This document shows positions 40,382-48,796 of a DNA stretch of 64,000 bases, piece after piece; positions within the stretch are counted from its first letter, which is position 1, and every line of letters begins with the position of its first letter. Source of the stretch: an uncultured Olsenella sp. (lineage in GTDB: Bacteria; Actinomycetota; Coriobacteriia; Coriobacteriales; Atopobiaceae). Location of the stretch: NCBI GenBank assembly GCA_900314535.1, contig OMVT01000003.1:25378-89377 (forward strand), written 5' to 3'. The position numbers and the translations under genes are program-made. Below the pieces are notes generated by a model, which saw only the letters and a program-made list of their open reading frames with translations, had not been told where the DNA came from and did not search any database.

Positions 40382-42001
40382 ATGAACAATCTCACGCGTA
40401 GGAACTTCATCGGATTGACGGGTGCCTCTGCAGCCGTTCTGGGCCTTGCTGCATGCGGAGGCTCGGGCTCGAGCAGCTCCAGCTCGTCTTCTTCCAGCTC
40501 CCAGGCTGGCACCGAGGGTGGCGGCACGATCACGGCCGGCACCGCCTACAGCACGCAGAACTACGATCCGTCGAGCACTTCTTCCGCTCTTGCCTGCGGC
40601 ACGAACTGGCAGGTCGTCGAAGGCCTCTACGGCATCAATTTCCATGACTACAGCACGTTCAATGAGCTTGCTGCCGACGACCCCAAGAAGGTCGACGACA
40701 CGACGTTCGAGGTCACCCTGCGCGACGGAGCAAAGTTCTCCGACGGCAACGCCGTGACGCCTGAGGACGTCATCGAGTCCTTCCAGCGCTCGTCCGGCAA
40801 GGCGGCCGACTGGAGCGGCAACATCTACACCTCGATGCTTGCTCCCATCGCCGATATCCAGAAGAAGGACGACAAGACGCTCACGATCACGACGAACGTC
40901 CCGAACTTCTCGCTCATCAAGGAGCGCCTCGCCATCATCCGCGTCGTGCCGGCAAGCTCGACGAAGGACGAAATGACGAAGAAGCCGATCGGCTCGGGCC
41001 CCTGGATGTATGACACGATCTCCGATAGCTCGCTCGAGCTTGTCCCGAACCCGAACTACAACGGCGACCATCCTGCCAAGGACGAGAAGATCCACTACGA
41101 TGTCCTGAAGGATGCGACGGCACGTCTGACGGCTGAGCAGGAAGGCTCCACCCTCGTCATGGAGATGGTCACGGCCGACGCTGTCGATACGCTCACGAAC
41201 CTCGGCTGCAACATCGACAAGGTCCAGGGCTTCGGCACGAGGTTCATGATGTTCGACATCGCCAAGGCGCCGTGGAACGACAAGCGTGTCCGCCAGGCTG
41301 TCATGTATGCGCTTGACTACGACAAGATGATCAACAATGCCTTCGCGGGCCTTGCAGCAGCACCGACCTGCTATCTGCCCGAGAACTTCACGAACTACCA
41401 CAAGGCCTCGACGGTCTTCACGCACGATCCGGACAAGGCAAAGAGCCTCATCTCCGAGGCCGGCATCACGCCGGGCGACGTGCAGCTCCGCACGACCGAC
41501 AATGAGCAGGTCGTGGCCATGGCAACGCAGGTCAAGGAAGACCTCGACGCCCTCGGCTTCAATGTGACGATCACGACGGATACCTCCGCCGCTACCTATG
41601 CCGCCATCGACAGCGGCGACAACTCCTATGACCTCCTGCTCGCCCCGGGCGATCCGTCCTGCTTTGGCGCCGATTCTGACCTCCTCATGAACTGGTGGTA
41701 CGGCGACAACATCTGGATGAAGACGCGCTGCCCGTGGAACACCTCCGACGAGTGGAAGCAGCTCCAGTCGCTCATGAGCGAGGCTCTCACGCAGAGCGGC
41801 TCCGAGCAGCAGGAGACCTGGAACAAGTGCTTCGACCTCATCGCCGAGAACTGCGTCCTCTATCCGGTGCTCCAGGTCCAGACCTGCACCGGCTCCTGGC
41901 AGGACACCTCGAAGGCACCGAACGGCGTTGCCATCAAGAACTTCAAGGGCATCGGCACGACCGGCCTGTCGTTCATCGACGCTGTCACCGTCTCTGCCTA
42001 G
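40382..42001 (+). CDS. SBP family 5 binding lipoprotein, probably sialic acid (SatA-like)
   Basis: A 539-residue solute-binding lipoprotein. The N terminus has a twin-arginine motif TRRNFIG, a hydrophobic stretch and the lipobox LAACGG, followed by a Ser-rich linker of about 20 residues. Core SBP_bac_5 motifs include FEVTLRDGAKFSDGNAVTPEDV and IGSGPWMY. It follows AAAGGGGAG. The family normally binds peptides. Its place at the head of an operon with nanA, nanK and nanE suggests the ligand is sialic acid or a sialyl derivative, as in the Haemophilus ducreyi Sat system. That assignment is inferred from context. Confidence 0.85.
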   Translation: MNNLTRRNFIGLTGASAAVLGLAACGGSGSSSSSSSSSSSQAGTEGGGTITAGTAYSTQNYDPSSTSSALACGTNWQVVEGLYGINFHDYSTFNELAADDPKKVDDTTFEVTLRDGAKFSDGNAVTPEDVIESFQRSSGKAADWSGNIYTSMLAPIADIQKKDDKTLTITTNVPNFSLIKERLAIIRVVPASSTKDEMTKKPIGSGPWMYDTISDSSLELVPNPNYNGDHPAKDEKIHYDVLKDATARLTAEQEGSTLVMEMVTADAVDTLTNLGCNIDKVQGFGTRFMMFDIAKAPWNDKRVRQAVMYALDYDKMINNAFAGLAAAPTCYLPENFTNYHKASTVFTHDPDKAKSLISEAGITPGDVQLRTTDNEQVVAMATQVKEDLDALGFNVTITTDTSAATYAAIDSGDNSYDLLLAPGDPSCFGADSDLLMNWWYGDNIWMKTRCPWNTSDEWKQLQSLMSEALTQSGSEQQETWNKCFDLIAENCVLYPVLQVQTCTGSWQDTSKAPNGVAIKNFKGIGTTGLSFIDAVTVSA

Positions 42002-42027
42002 TCCGCCTGGGCTTGTCCAGCGAATTT

Positions 42028-42085
42028 CGGAGGCCTCGATAGATGCCTCCGTCGGGAGGCCCGGAGGACCCCAGTTCTCCGGGCC
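42028..42085 (+). other. Double hairpin between binding-protein and permease genes
   Basis: The first stem is CGGAGGC (42028-42034) with GCCTCCG (42045-42051). The second is GGCCCGGAG (42058-42066) with CTCCGGGCC (42077-42085). Both are perfect. Such intercistronic hairpins often stabilise the upstream mRNA or cut read-through, giving more binding protein than channel. Confidence 0.6.
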
Positions 42086-42120
42086 CCACTTCATGTACGC
42101 AGCAAGAGAAAGGGGAGCGC

Positions 42121-43077
42121 GTGAACAACCTTCTGCGCCTTATCGGCCGGCGGCTCATTGCATTGCCGATCATGGCCTTCGGCGTCACGATACTCGTATT
42201 CTTCCTGATGTCGTTCTCGAAGGTCGACCCCGCCTACAATGCACTGGGCGAGTCAGCCACGCCTGAAGCCGTGGCCCAGTACCACGAAGAGCATGGCCTC
42301 GACGATCCGTGGCCAGTCCGCTATGTCCGCTATATGGGAGGCCTTCTCCATGGAGACCTTGGCACGTATGGTGCTGCCAACTACTCCGTCGGCGAGCGCA
42401 TCTCCCAGGCCCTGCCGGTCACGATGCAGCTCACGTTCATCGGCCTCATCATCGGCGCTGTCGTATCGTTCCTTCTGGGCGTCCTTGCGGCACTCTATAG
42501 GGACAAGTGGCCTGACCAGCTGATTCGCGTCATATCGATTGCAGGAATCGCGACGCCGTCCTTCTGGCTCGCCGTGCTCCTCATCCTTCTCTTCTCGTCG
42601 TATCTGCATGTCCTTCCGGCATCGGGCCAGCTGCCGTCCTTCACGGCAAACCCGGGCGGCTACTTCGCCCGCATGCTGATGCCGGCTATCGCCCTTGCCT
42701 TCCCGCTCACCGGCCAGATGACGCGTATCGTGCGTACCGCCATGGTCGAGGAGCTTGACAAGGACTATGTCAAGACGGCTCGCGGTGCCGGCCTGCCTGA
42801 GCGTGTCGTCGTCGGACGCAATGTCCTGCGCAATGCCCTCATCACGCCGGTCACGACCCTCGGCCTCAAGATCGGCTACCTCATGGGCGGCGCTGTCGTC
42901 ATCGAGGTCATCTTCAACCTGCCGGGCATGGGCATGGCCATCCTCGAAGGAATCCAGGGCAATGAGACGATGCTCGTCCAAGGTGTCGTCATTGTCGTCG
43001 CCCTCTCCTTCATCATCATCAACATCGTGGTCGACATGCTCTACCTCCTCATCAACCCGCGCATAAGGACGGTGTAG
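42121..43077 (+). CDS. ABC transporter permease, DppB type (SatB-like)
   Basis: A 318-residue permease. GTG 42121 follows AAAGGGGAGC; the frame upstream is open but runs through the double hairpin. The N-terminal LLRLIGRRLIALPIMAFGVT and FFLMSFSKVDPA are typical of DppB. The conserved loop reads DYVKTARGAGLPERVVVGRNVLRNALI, and the end is LLINPRIRTV. It pairs with the permease half of the next gene. Confidence 0.9.
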   Translation: MNNLLRLIGRRLIALPIMAFGVTILVFFLMSFSKVDPAYNALGESATPEAVAQYHEEHGLDDPWPVRYVRYMGGLLHGDLGTYGAANYSVGERISQALPVTMQLTFIGLIIGAVVSFLLGVLAALYRDKWPDQLIRVISIAGIATPSFWLAVLLILLFSSYLHVLPASGQLPSFTANPGGYFARMLMPAIALAFPLTGQMTRIVRTAMVEELDKDYVKTARGAGLPERVVVGRNVLRNALITPVTTLGLKIGYLMGGAVVIEVIFNLPGMGMAILEGIQGNETMLVQGVVIVVALSFIIINIVVDMLYLLINPRIRTV

Positions 43078-43078
43078 C

Positions 43079-45130
43079 ATGCAGAAGATTCGCGAAGAGC
43101 AGACAAAGAAGCTCGAAGAGGCTGCAGCCCAGAACAAGAAGTTCGGCGGCTGGAAGAAGATGCGCACCTCTTCGAAGATCTCGCTCGTACTCCTCATCCT
43201 CGTGGCGGCAGCTTCGATCCTGGCGCCCATCCTTGCCCCGCACAACCCGACCGAAATCTTCAATGCCCGCATGGCACCAGGAGATGGGTTCCTCTTCGGC
43301 ACCGACGACAAGGGCAGAGACATCCTCTCCCGCATGCTCTACGGTGGCCGCTACTCGCTGATCATCGGCTTCGGCGCTACCGGCATGGCACTTGTGTGCG
43401 GCTCCATCATCGGCGCGCTTGCCGCGGTGTCGCGCAAGGCGGTATCTGAAGTCATCATGCGCATCCTCGACATCATCATGTCGATCCCGGGCATCGCGCT
43501 TGCCGCTGTCTTCGTAACGATCCTCGGCAACTCCGTGCCGGCCATCATCTTCTCGATCGGCTTCATGTATACGCCGCAGATTGCCCGCATCGTGCGTGCG
43601 AACGTCGTCTCCGAGTACGGCGAGGACTATGTCCGTGCTGTCATCGTCTCCGGTGCCCGTGCGCCCTGGATCCTCTGGCGCCACGTGCTCAGGAACTGCA
43701 TCGCTCCGATCATGGTCTTCACGGTCACGCTCGTCGCCGATGCCATCATCTTCGAGGCATCGCTCACCTTCATCGGAGCCGGCATCACCGAGCCGACGCC
43801 GACCTGGGGCAACATCCTCTCCAATGCCCGCCAGGGCGTCCTTGCAGGACGCTGGTGGCAGGCAGTGTTCCCGGGCCTTGCAATCATGATTACCTGCCTT
43901 GCCTTGAACATCCTCTCCGAGGGCCTGACTGACGCTATGGCAGCAGCGCCCGGCGCTCCGATCGATGCAGACAACGCAGAGTCCAGGCGCAAGGACGACA
44001 TCCTCGCCTCCGATCCTGTGCGTGCCTACAAGGAGCAGGAGCCGGCACTCCGTCGCCGTCTTGCAGCGCTCAAGGAAGTCGAGCTCAAGCGTACCGACCG
44101 CCACGTTCCCGACTTCTCGGTCGAGCCGCTCCTCCAGGTCAAGAACCTCTCGATCAGCTTCGAGTCGCATGGCTCTGTGCACGTCGTGGACAATGTGTCC
44201 TTCGATGTGCGCCCCGGCCAGTGCATGGCGCTCGTGGGCGAGTCTGGCTGCGGCAAGTCGATCACGACGAAGGTCATCATGGGCCTCACGGACCCGAAGG
44301 AGACCATCACGGGCGAGGTGCTCTACAAGGGCCAGGATCTTCTGAAGCTGACGAAGGAAGAGCACCGTCAGCTCCTCGGCACCGAGCTTGCCATGGTCTA
44401 CCAGGACGCCCTCTCGTCCTTGAACCCCTCCATGCTCATCTCGACGCAGATGAAGCAGCTCACGGAGCGCGGCGGCACGAGGTCTGCAGAAGAGCTTCTC
44501 GAGCTCGTCGGCCTCGACCCGAAGCGCACGCTCGAGTCCTATCCGCATGAGCTCTCCGGCGGCCAGCGTCAGCGCGTCCTCATCGCTATGGCTCTGACGC
44601 GCGACCCGTCCCTTGTCATCTGCGACGAGCCGACCACGGCTCTCGACGTCACGGTCCAGAAGCAGGTCATCAAGCTCCTGAACGATCTTCAGGCCAAGCT
44701 CGGCTTCGCAATGATCTTCGTGAGCCACGACCTGGCACTCGTGGCAGAGGTTGCCTCTGAGATCACGGTCATGTATGCAGGCCAGGTCGTCGAGCAGGCG
44801 CCGACGCGCGAGCTCCTGACGAACCCGATCCACGAGTACACCCGTGGCCTTCTGGGATCGGTCCTCTCGATCGAGGAAGGCGCCAAGGACGGCACGAGGC
44901 TCCACCAGGTGCCGGGCTCGGTCCCGTCTCCAGAGGACTTCCCGAAGGGCGACCGCTTCGCTCCGCGCTCGAGCCACCCGACGCTCGGCCTCAATGTCCA
45001 TCCCGTCATCAAGCAGCTGCCTGATGCCTCGAAGCACCACAAGTTCTCCGAGCTTCCCGACAGCTATCTCGAGGAGAACGGGCTCACCCCGTACCTCGCA
45101 ACCCTCGCAGGCGCCAAGGAGGCGAAGTAG
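43079..45130 (+). CDS. Permease-ATPase fusion (DppC plus DppD), SatC-like
   Basis: A 683-residue fusion. Residues 1 to about 290 are a DppC permease: ISLVLLILVAAASILAPILAP, FGTDDKGRDILSRMLYGG, EDYVRAVIVSGARAPWILWRHVLRNCI. A charged linker (about 295-350) leads to a DppD ATPase with Walker A GESGCGKS near 385, [27 protein letters not shown] and VSHDLALV. The C-terminal extension keeps the general outline (PSPEDFPKGDRF.PRS) but lacks the cysteines found in the other DppD-type proteins here. Fusing channel and motor fixes their ratio. A similar arrangement is, to my recollection, part of the Sat sialic acid transporter. Confidence 0.9.
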   Translation: MQKIREEQTKKLEEAAAQNKKFGGWKKMRTSSKISLVLLILVAAASILAPILAPHNPTEIFNARMAPGDGFLFGTDDKGRDILSRMLYGGRYSLIIGFGATGMALVCGSIIGALAAVSRKAVSEVIMRILDIIMSIPGIALAAVFVTILGNSVPAIIFSIGFMYTPQIARIVRANVVSEYGEDYVRAVIVSGARAPWILWRHVLRNCIAPIMVFTVTLVADAIIFEASLTFIGAGITEPTPTWGNILSNARQGVLAGRWWQAVFPGLAIMITCLALNILSEGLTDAMAAAPGAPIDADNAESRRKDDILASDPVRAYKEQEPALRRRLAALKEVELKRTDRHVPDFSVEPLLQVKNLSISFESHGSVHVVDNVSFDVRPGQCMALVGESGCGKSITTKVIMGLTDPKETITGEVLYKGQDLLKLTKEEHRQLLGTELAMVYQDALSSLNPSMLISTQMKQLTERGGTRSAEELLELVGLDPKRTLESYPHELSGGQRQRVLIAMALTRDPSLVICDEPTTALDVTVQKQVIKLLNDLQAKLGFAMIFVSHDLALVAEVASEITVMYAGQVVEQAPTRELLTNPIHEYTRGLLGSVLSIEEGAKDGTRLHQVPGSVPSPEDFPKGDRFAPRSSHPTLGLNVHPVIKQLPDASKHHKFSELPDSYLEENGLTPYLATLAGAKEAK

Positions 45131-45132
45131 CG

Positions 45133-45972
45133 ATGGCAGAAGATACCAAGACCGTGTCCCAGGACAAGGACACGCCGATCATCTTCCTCGATGACATATC
45201 GGTCACGTTCAAGACCCGTACCGGCACGCTGCTCCATCCAAATCTCGTGCACGCCGTGCAGAACGTGAGCATCAAGCTCATGCCCGGCGAGACCATCGGC
45301 ATCGTCGGCGAGTCTGGCTGCGGCAAGTCGACGACCGCCAATGTCATGTGCGGCCTCCAGGCTCCGACGCAGGGACATGTCTATTTCAAGGGACGCGACG
45401 TCACGAAGAGGACGCCCGAGCTCAGAAAGCAGATAGGCCGTGTCGTCTCTGTCGTCTTCCAGGATCCGGCAACAGCCCTGAACCCGCGCATGATCGTGCA
45501 TGACCAGCTGCTCGACCCGCTGCTCGTCCACCATGTCGGCACGAGCGAGGAGCAGGAGAAGCGCATCAACGAGCTCATCGGGCTTGTCGGCCTTCCCAAG
45601 AGCGCCCTGCGCGCCCTTCCGGGCCAGCTCTCCGGCGGCCAGCGCCAGCGTGTCGCAATCGCGCGTGCCATGTCCCTGAACCCGTCTGCCATCATTGCAG
45701 ACGAGCCGACAAGCGCCCTCGATGTCTCCGTGCGTGCCCAGATCCTGAACCTGCTCACCGATCTCAAGCACGATCTGGGACTCTCCATGATGTTTATCAG
45801 CCACGATATCCAGACCGTGCGCTACATCTCTGACCGCATCATTGTCATGAACCACGGACAGATCATGGAGGAAGGTCCGGCCAAGCAGGTCTTCGAGCAC
45901 CCGCAGGATCCCTATACGAAGACGCTCCTCGGTGCTGCGCCGTCGCTTCTCCATCCGAAGCTCGGGCAATAG
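45133..45972 (+). CDS. ABC transporter ATP-binding protein, DppF type (SatD-like)
   Basis: A 279-residue ATPase with [46 protein letters not shown] and ISHDIQTV. It is shorter than the other DppF here (355) because it stops just after the ATPase fold (PSLLHPKLGQ), without the C-terminal cysteine extension. It completes the four-gene transporter of the sialic acid island and is followed five bases later by the esterase gene. Confidence 0.9.
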   Translation: MAEDTKTVSQDKDTPIIFLDDISVTFKTRTGTLLHPNLVHAVQNVSIKLMPGETIGIVGESGCGKSTTANVMCGLQAPTQGHVYFKGRDVTKRTPELRKQIGRVVSVVFQDPATALNPRMIVHDQLLDPLLVHHVGTSEEQEKRINELIGLVGLPKSALRALPGQLSGGQRQRVAIARAMSLNPSAIIADEPTSALDVSVRAQILNLLTDLKHDLGLSMMFISHDIQTVRYISDRIIVMNHGQIMEEGPAKQVFEHPQDPYTKTLLGAAPSLLHPKLGQ

Positions 45973-45977
45973 ATGCG

Positions 45978-46934
45978 ATGGATGCCGGCTATCCCATAGA
46001 AAGCTTTCGGGAGCCCGAGGATTTCTCCTCCTTCTGGAAAGAGCGCATGGCCGAAGCAGATGCCGTGCCTCTTTCCTGGGAGCTCGTGCCAGCTTCCGAG
46101 GTGACACCGGCTCCCTGCGCGGTGCCCTATGACCTCTGGTTCCGTGGCATGCGTGACGCCCAGCTCTATGCAAAGGTCCTGGTGCCGACCGAGGCCTTTG
46201 CAGGGAGCGGCCCCCTTCCGCTGCTTATGCGCTTCCATGGGTATCCGGGACGCACCCGTTCCTGGCTCGAGAATGCCTCCTGGGCAGCAGAAGGCATGAT
46301 CCTCGTCTCGATGGACAACCCTGGCCAGGGAGGACGCTCGGAAGATGCAGGGGGCTTTCCGGGCACGACGGTCGCAGGACATGTCGTGCTGGGGCTCGAA
46401 GGCGAGCCGAAGGACCTCTACTATGTGCGCCTGCAGCAGGACATCCGGATCCTCTTCCGGGTGCTTGCGGCAGAGCCTCGGCTTTCCCACGCTCAGACCT
46501 TCGTCTACGGCGATTCGCAGGGAGGGGGAGTGGGTCTTGCTGCGGCGGCCCTGAACCCTGAAGTGGCAGCGGCAGGCATCCTCTATCCCTTCCTCTCGGA
46601 TTTCCGGAAAGTGATGGAGCTCGGTGCCGATGCTGTTGCCTATGAAGGCCTGCGCTACTGGGCCCGCTGGTTCGATGCAGACGGCGCCAAGGCAGAGGAG
46701 GCCTTCTCGAAGCTTGCCTATATCGATACGGCCTCGTTTGCTCCGTATGTGCAGTGTCCGGTGCTCTTCGGCACCGGGCTCGCAGATGAGATCTGCCCGC
46801 CTGCGACGCAGGATGCAGTCTACGAGCGCCTCCAGTGTCCGAAGCGGCGTCTCTTCTATCCCGCCTTCGGGCATGAGGAGATACAGGCCTTCGACGATGT
46901 GCTCATCGCCTTCTTCGGGAAGGAGGAACTCTGA
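45978..46934 (+). CDS. CE7-family carbohydrate esterase (acetyl xylan esterase/cephalosporin-C deacetylase type)
   Basis: A 318-residue alpha/beta hydrolase. CE7 hallmarks are seen: a GQGGRS element in place of RGQ, the nucleophile in YGDSQGGG near residue 178, the Asp in FGTGLADEICPP, and the His in the family-specific GHEEIQAF. No signal peptide is present, so it acts in the cytoplasm on imported substrate. Inside a sialic acid operon it may remove O-acetyl groups from sialic acids before NanA; this is inference. It overlaps the following paralogue by one base. Confidence 0.85.
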   Translation: MDAGYPIESFREPEDFSSFWKERMAEADAVPLSWELVPASEVTPAPCAVPYDLWFRGMRDAQLYAKVLVPTEAFAGSGPLPLLMRFHGYPGRTRSWLENASWAAEGMILVSMDNPGQGGRSEDAGGFPGTTVAGHVVLGLEGEPKDLYYVRLQQDIRILFRVLAAEPRLSHAQTFVYGDSQGGGVGLAAAALNPEVAAAGILYPFLSDFRKVMELGADAVAYEGLRYWARWFDADGAKAEEAFSKLAYIDTASFAPYVQCPVLFGTGLADEICPPATQDAVYERLQCPKRRLFYPAFGHEEIQAFDDVLIAFFGKEEL

Positions 46935-47809
46935 TGGCAGACGCCAGCTTCGAAGAGATCGCTTCCTTCTGGAAGGGACAGCTCTCAGGGGCTGCGCCTG
47001 AGCTCGTGTCGGCAGAGCCAGAGCCTGCCTTCTCGACTGCTTCCGGAAAGTCCCAGACAGTTTTCTGGAAGGCAGAGGACGGGCAGGTGCTCAAGGCACG
47101 CATGCTCGAGCCTGCACATATCACGCCGCTTGCCGTCGTCTGTGCCTTCCACGATGCAGGGCGTCCCGTGCGTGGCTGGCACCATCTGGGGCGCTGGCTC
47201 GCGCTCGGATGCGCCGTGCTCTCGCCGGAGCGCAGGTTCTGGTCCGAGGATGTCTGCGAAGGCTATGTGGCGGGAGCGCCAGCGAGCCTTGCTCTCATCC
47301 GCCAGGAGAAGGATGCGGCAGAGGCGATGCTGCTCGCTCGCAGGCTCTTTCCGAGCGTGCCGCTGATTGTCTACGGCGAAGGATTGGGTGCCGGTCTGGG
47401 CGTTGCCGCAGCAGGAGCGCTTGAGGGCAGGGGAGCAGATCTCTTCTGCATCCTCAACCCTCTGCCCTGCGCCTTGAGGCGTGTCTGGGAGAAGGGGATG
47501 CCCGAAGGCATCGCCTCCGGCCTCACACGCTACTTCCGGGAGAAGGATCCTCTGGCAAAGACGTCAGACGATCTCTTCCGTACGCTCTCGTATGCCCAGG
47601 CAGAAGCATGCGCTCCTGCCATCGGGGCTCCGGTGCTCTTCGGGACCTCGGGGCTCGATTCCGTCACCCCTCCTGAGGCGCAGGATGTCCTTGCCTCTGC
47701 GCTCTCAGGTCCTGTCACACGCAACGTCTATTCTAGATGGGCGCATGAGCGGGTGAATGCGTTCGAGGATGCCACATTCTCGTTCGTTTCCAGCTGGCTC
47801 ATGTCCTGA
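46934..47809 (+). CDS. Serine-less paralogue of the CE7 esterase
   Basis: A 291-residue paralogue of the preceding esterase. Shared features: the N-terminal EEIASFWK (compare EDFSSFWK), FGT..L.SVTPPEAQD with the acid residue, and AHERVNAF with the His. The nucleophile elbow is YGEGLGAG instead of YGDSQGGG, so Ser is replaced by Gly near residue 149. The GQGGRS element is also gone (ERRFWSED). The frame is intact and the base composition normal, so it is not decaying visibly. It is probably a non-catalytic partner or regulator of the active esterase, or binds a sugar. Confidence 0.75.
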   Translation: MADASFEEIASFWKGQLSGAAPELVSAEPEPAFSTASGKSQTVFWKAEDGQVLKARMLEPAHITPLAVVCAFHDAGRPVRGWHHLGRWLALGCAVLSPERRFWSEDVCEGYVAGAPASLALIRQEKDAAEAMLLARRLFPSVPLIVYGEGLGAGLGVAAAGALEGRGADLFCILNPLPCALRRVWEKGMPEGIASGLTRYFREKDPLAKTSDDLFRTLSYAQAEACAPAIGAPVLFGTSGLDSVTPPEAQDVLASALSGPVTRNVYSRWAHERVNAFEDATFSFVSSWLMS

Positions 47810-47847
47810 TAAGCAGTTCTGCAGCAATGCAAGAGAAAGGTCTCGCA

Positions 47848-48771
47848 ATGTCTGAAAAGTTTGCTCTGCGCGGTGTCGTGCCTCCTGTCGTGACGCCCGA
47901 TCTTCCTGACCATACGGTCGACGTGCCGTCCTATGAGCGCCTCATCAACCGCATGCTCGATCCCGGCGTCCATGGCCTCTTCTTCCTCGGCTCCACGGGC
48001 GAGGTCGCCTTCTCGTCTGACGAGCACCGCGAGCAGATTGTGCGCGAGGGCATCCGCATCGTCGACGGCCGCGTGCCGGTGCTTGTCGGCTGCATCGATA
48101 CGGAGACTGACCGTGTGATCGAGCATGCGAAGCATGCTGAGGCGCTCGGCGCTGACGGCATCGTCGTCACGGCTCCGTTCTATGCCCTGGGCGGCCTCAC
48201 GGAGATCGAGGACCACTTCCGCATCATCCACGACGAGGTCAAGCTTCCGATCTTCGCCTATGATATCCCGGTCTGCGTCCATGCGAAGATTCCCTGGAAG
48301 CTGGCGCTCAAGCTCGGCCGTGACGGCGTCATTGCCGGCGTCAAGGACTCTTCGGGCGACGACGTGAACTTCCGCTACCTTGTCCAGGAGAACGAGAAGG
48401 CAGGACATCCTTTGAGCCTCCTCACGGGACACGAGATTGTCGTCGACGGCGCTTATCTCTCCGGTGCCGACGGTTCGGTGCCGGGCCTTGCCAACGTGAT
48501 TCCTGAGCCCTATGTGAAGCAGTGGGATGCCTACCAGGCAGGCGACTGGGAGCGTGTCCGCGAGATCCAGAACCAGATCAACGAGGTCTCGCATATCTTC
48601 GATGTCACGACCGGCGTCGTAGGCTATGCTGGCGGTGTCGGCGCCTTCAAGACGGCGCTGAACCTCATGGGCATCTTCGACCACGACACGATGCCGCGCC
48701 CGGTGCGCACGCTCAAGGGCGCAAACCGCGAGGCCATCAAGAAGGTGCTCGAGGAGAACGGGCTTCTGTAG
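47848..48771 (+). CDS. nanA: N-acetylneuraminate lyase/DapA superfamily aldolase
   Basis: A 307-residue TIM-barrel class-I aldolase. ATG 47848 follows AGAAAGG. The pyruvate-binding GSTGE, the catalytic Tyr in AYDIP and the Schiff-base Lys in AGVKDSSGD are all present. The superfamily includes NanA (sialic acid to ManNAc and pyruvate) and DapA. The post-Lys residues (DSSGDDVNF) are closer to the general DapA type than to E. coli NanA. The NanA role rests mainly on the adjoining kinase and nanE. Confidence 0.82.
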   Translation: MSEKFALRGVVPPVVTPDLPDHTVDVPSYERLINRMLDPGVHGLFFLGSTGEVAFSSDEHREQIVREGIRIVDGRVPVLVGCIDTETDRVIEHAKHAEALGADGIVVTAPFYALGGLTEIEDHFRIIHDEVKLPIFAYDIPVCVHAKIPWKLALKLGRDGVIAGVKDSSGDDVNFRYLVQENEKAGHPLSLLTGHEIVVDGAYLSGADGSVPGLANVIPEPYVKQWDAYQAGDWERVREIQNQINEVSHIFDVTTGVVGYAGGVGAFKTALNLMGIFDHDTMPRPVRTLKGANREAIKKVLEENGLL

Positions 48772-48796
48772 GCTAGCTTTTTCGAAAGGATGCACC

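Noticed and set aside
47848..48771. Dihydrodipicolinate synthase (dapA) as the identity of the aldolase
   Set aside because: The residues after the Lys are DapA-like, but the gene lies between transport/esterase genes and a ROK kinase plus nanE, with no lysine-pathway gene nearby, so NanA is the better reading.
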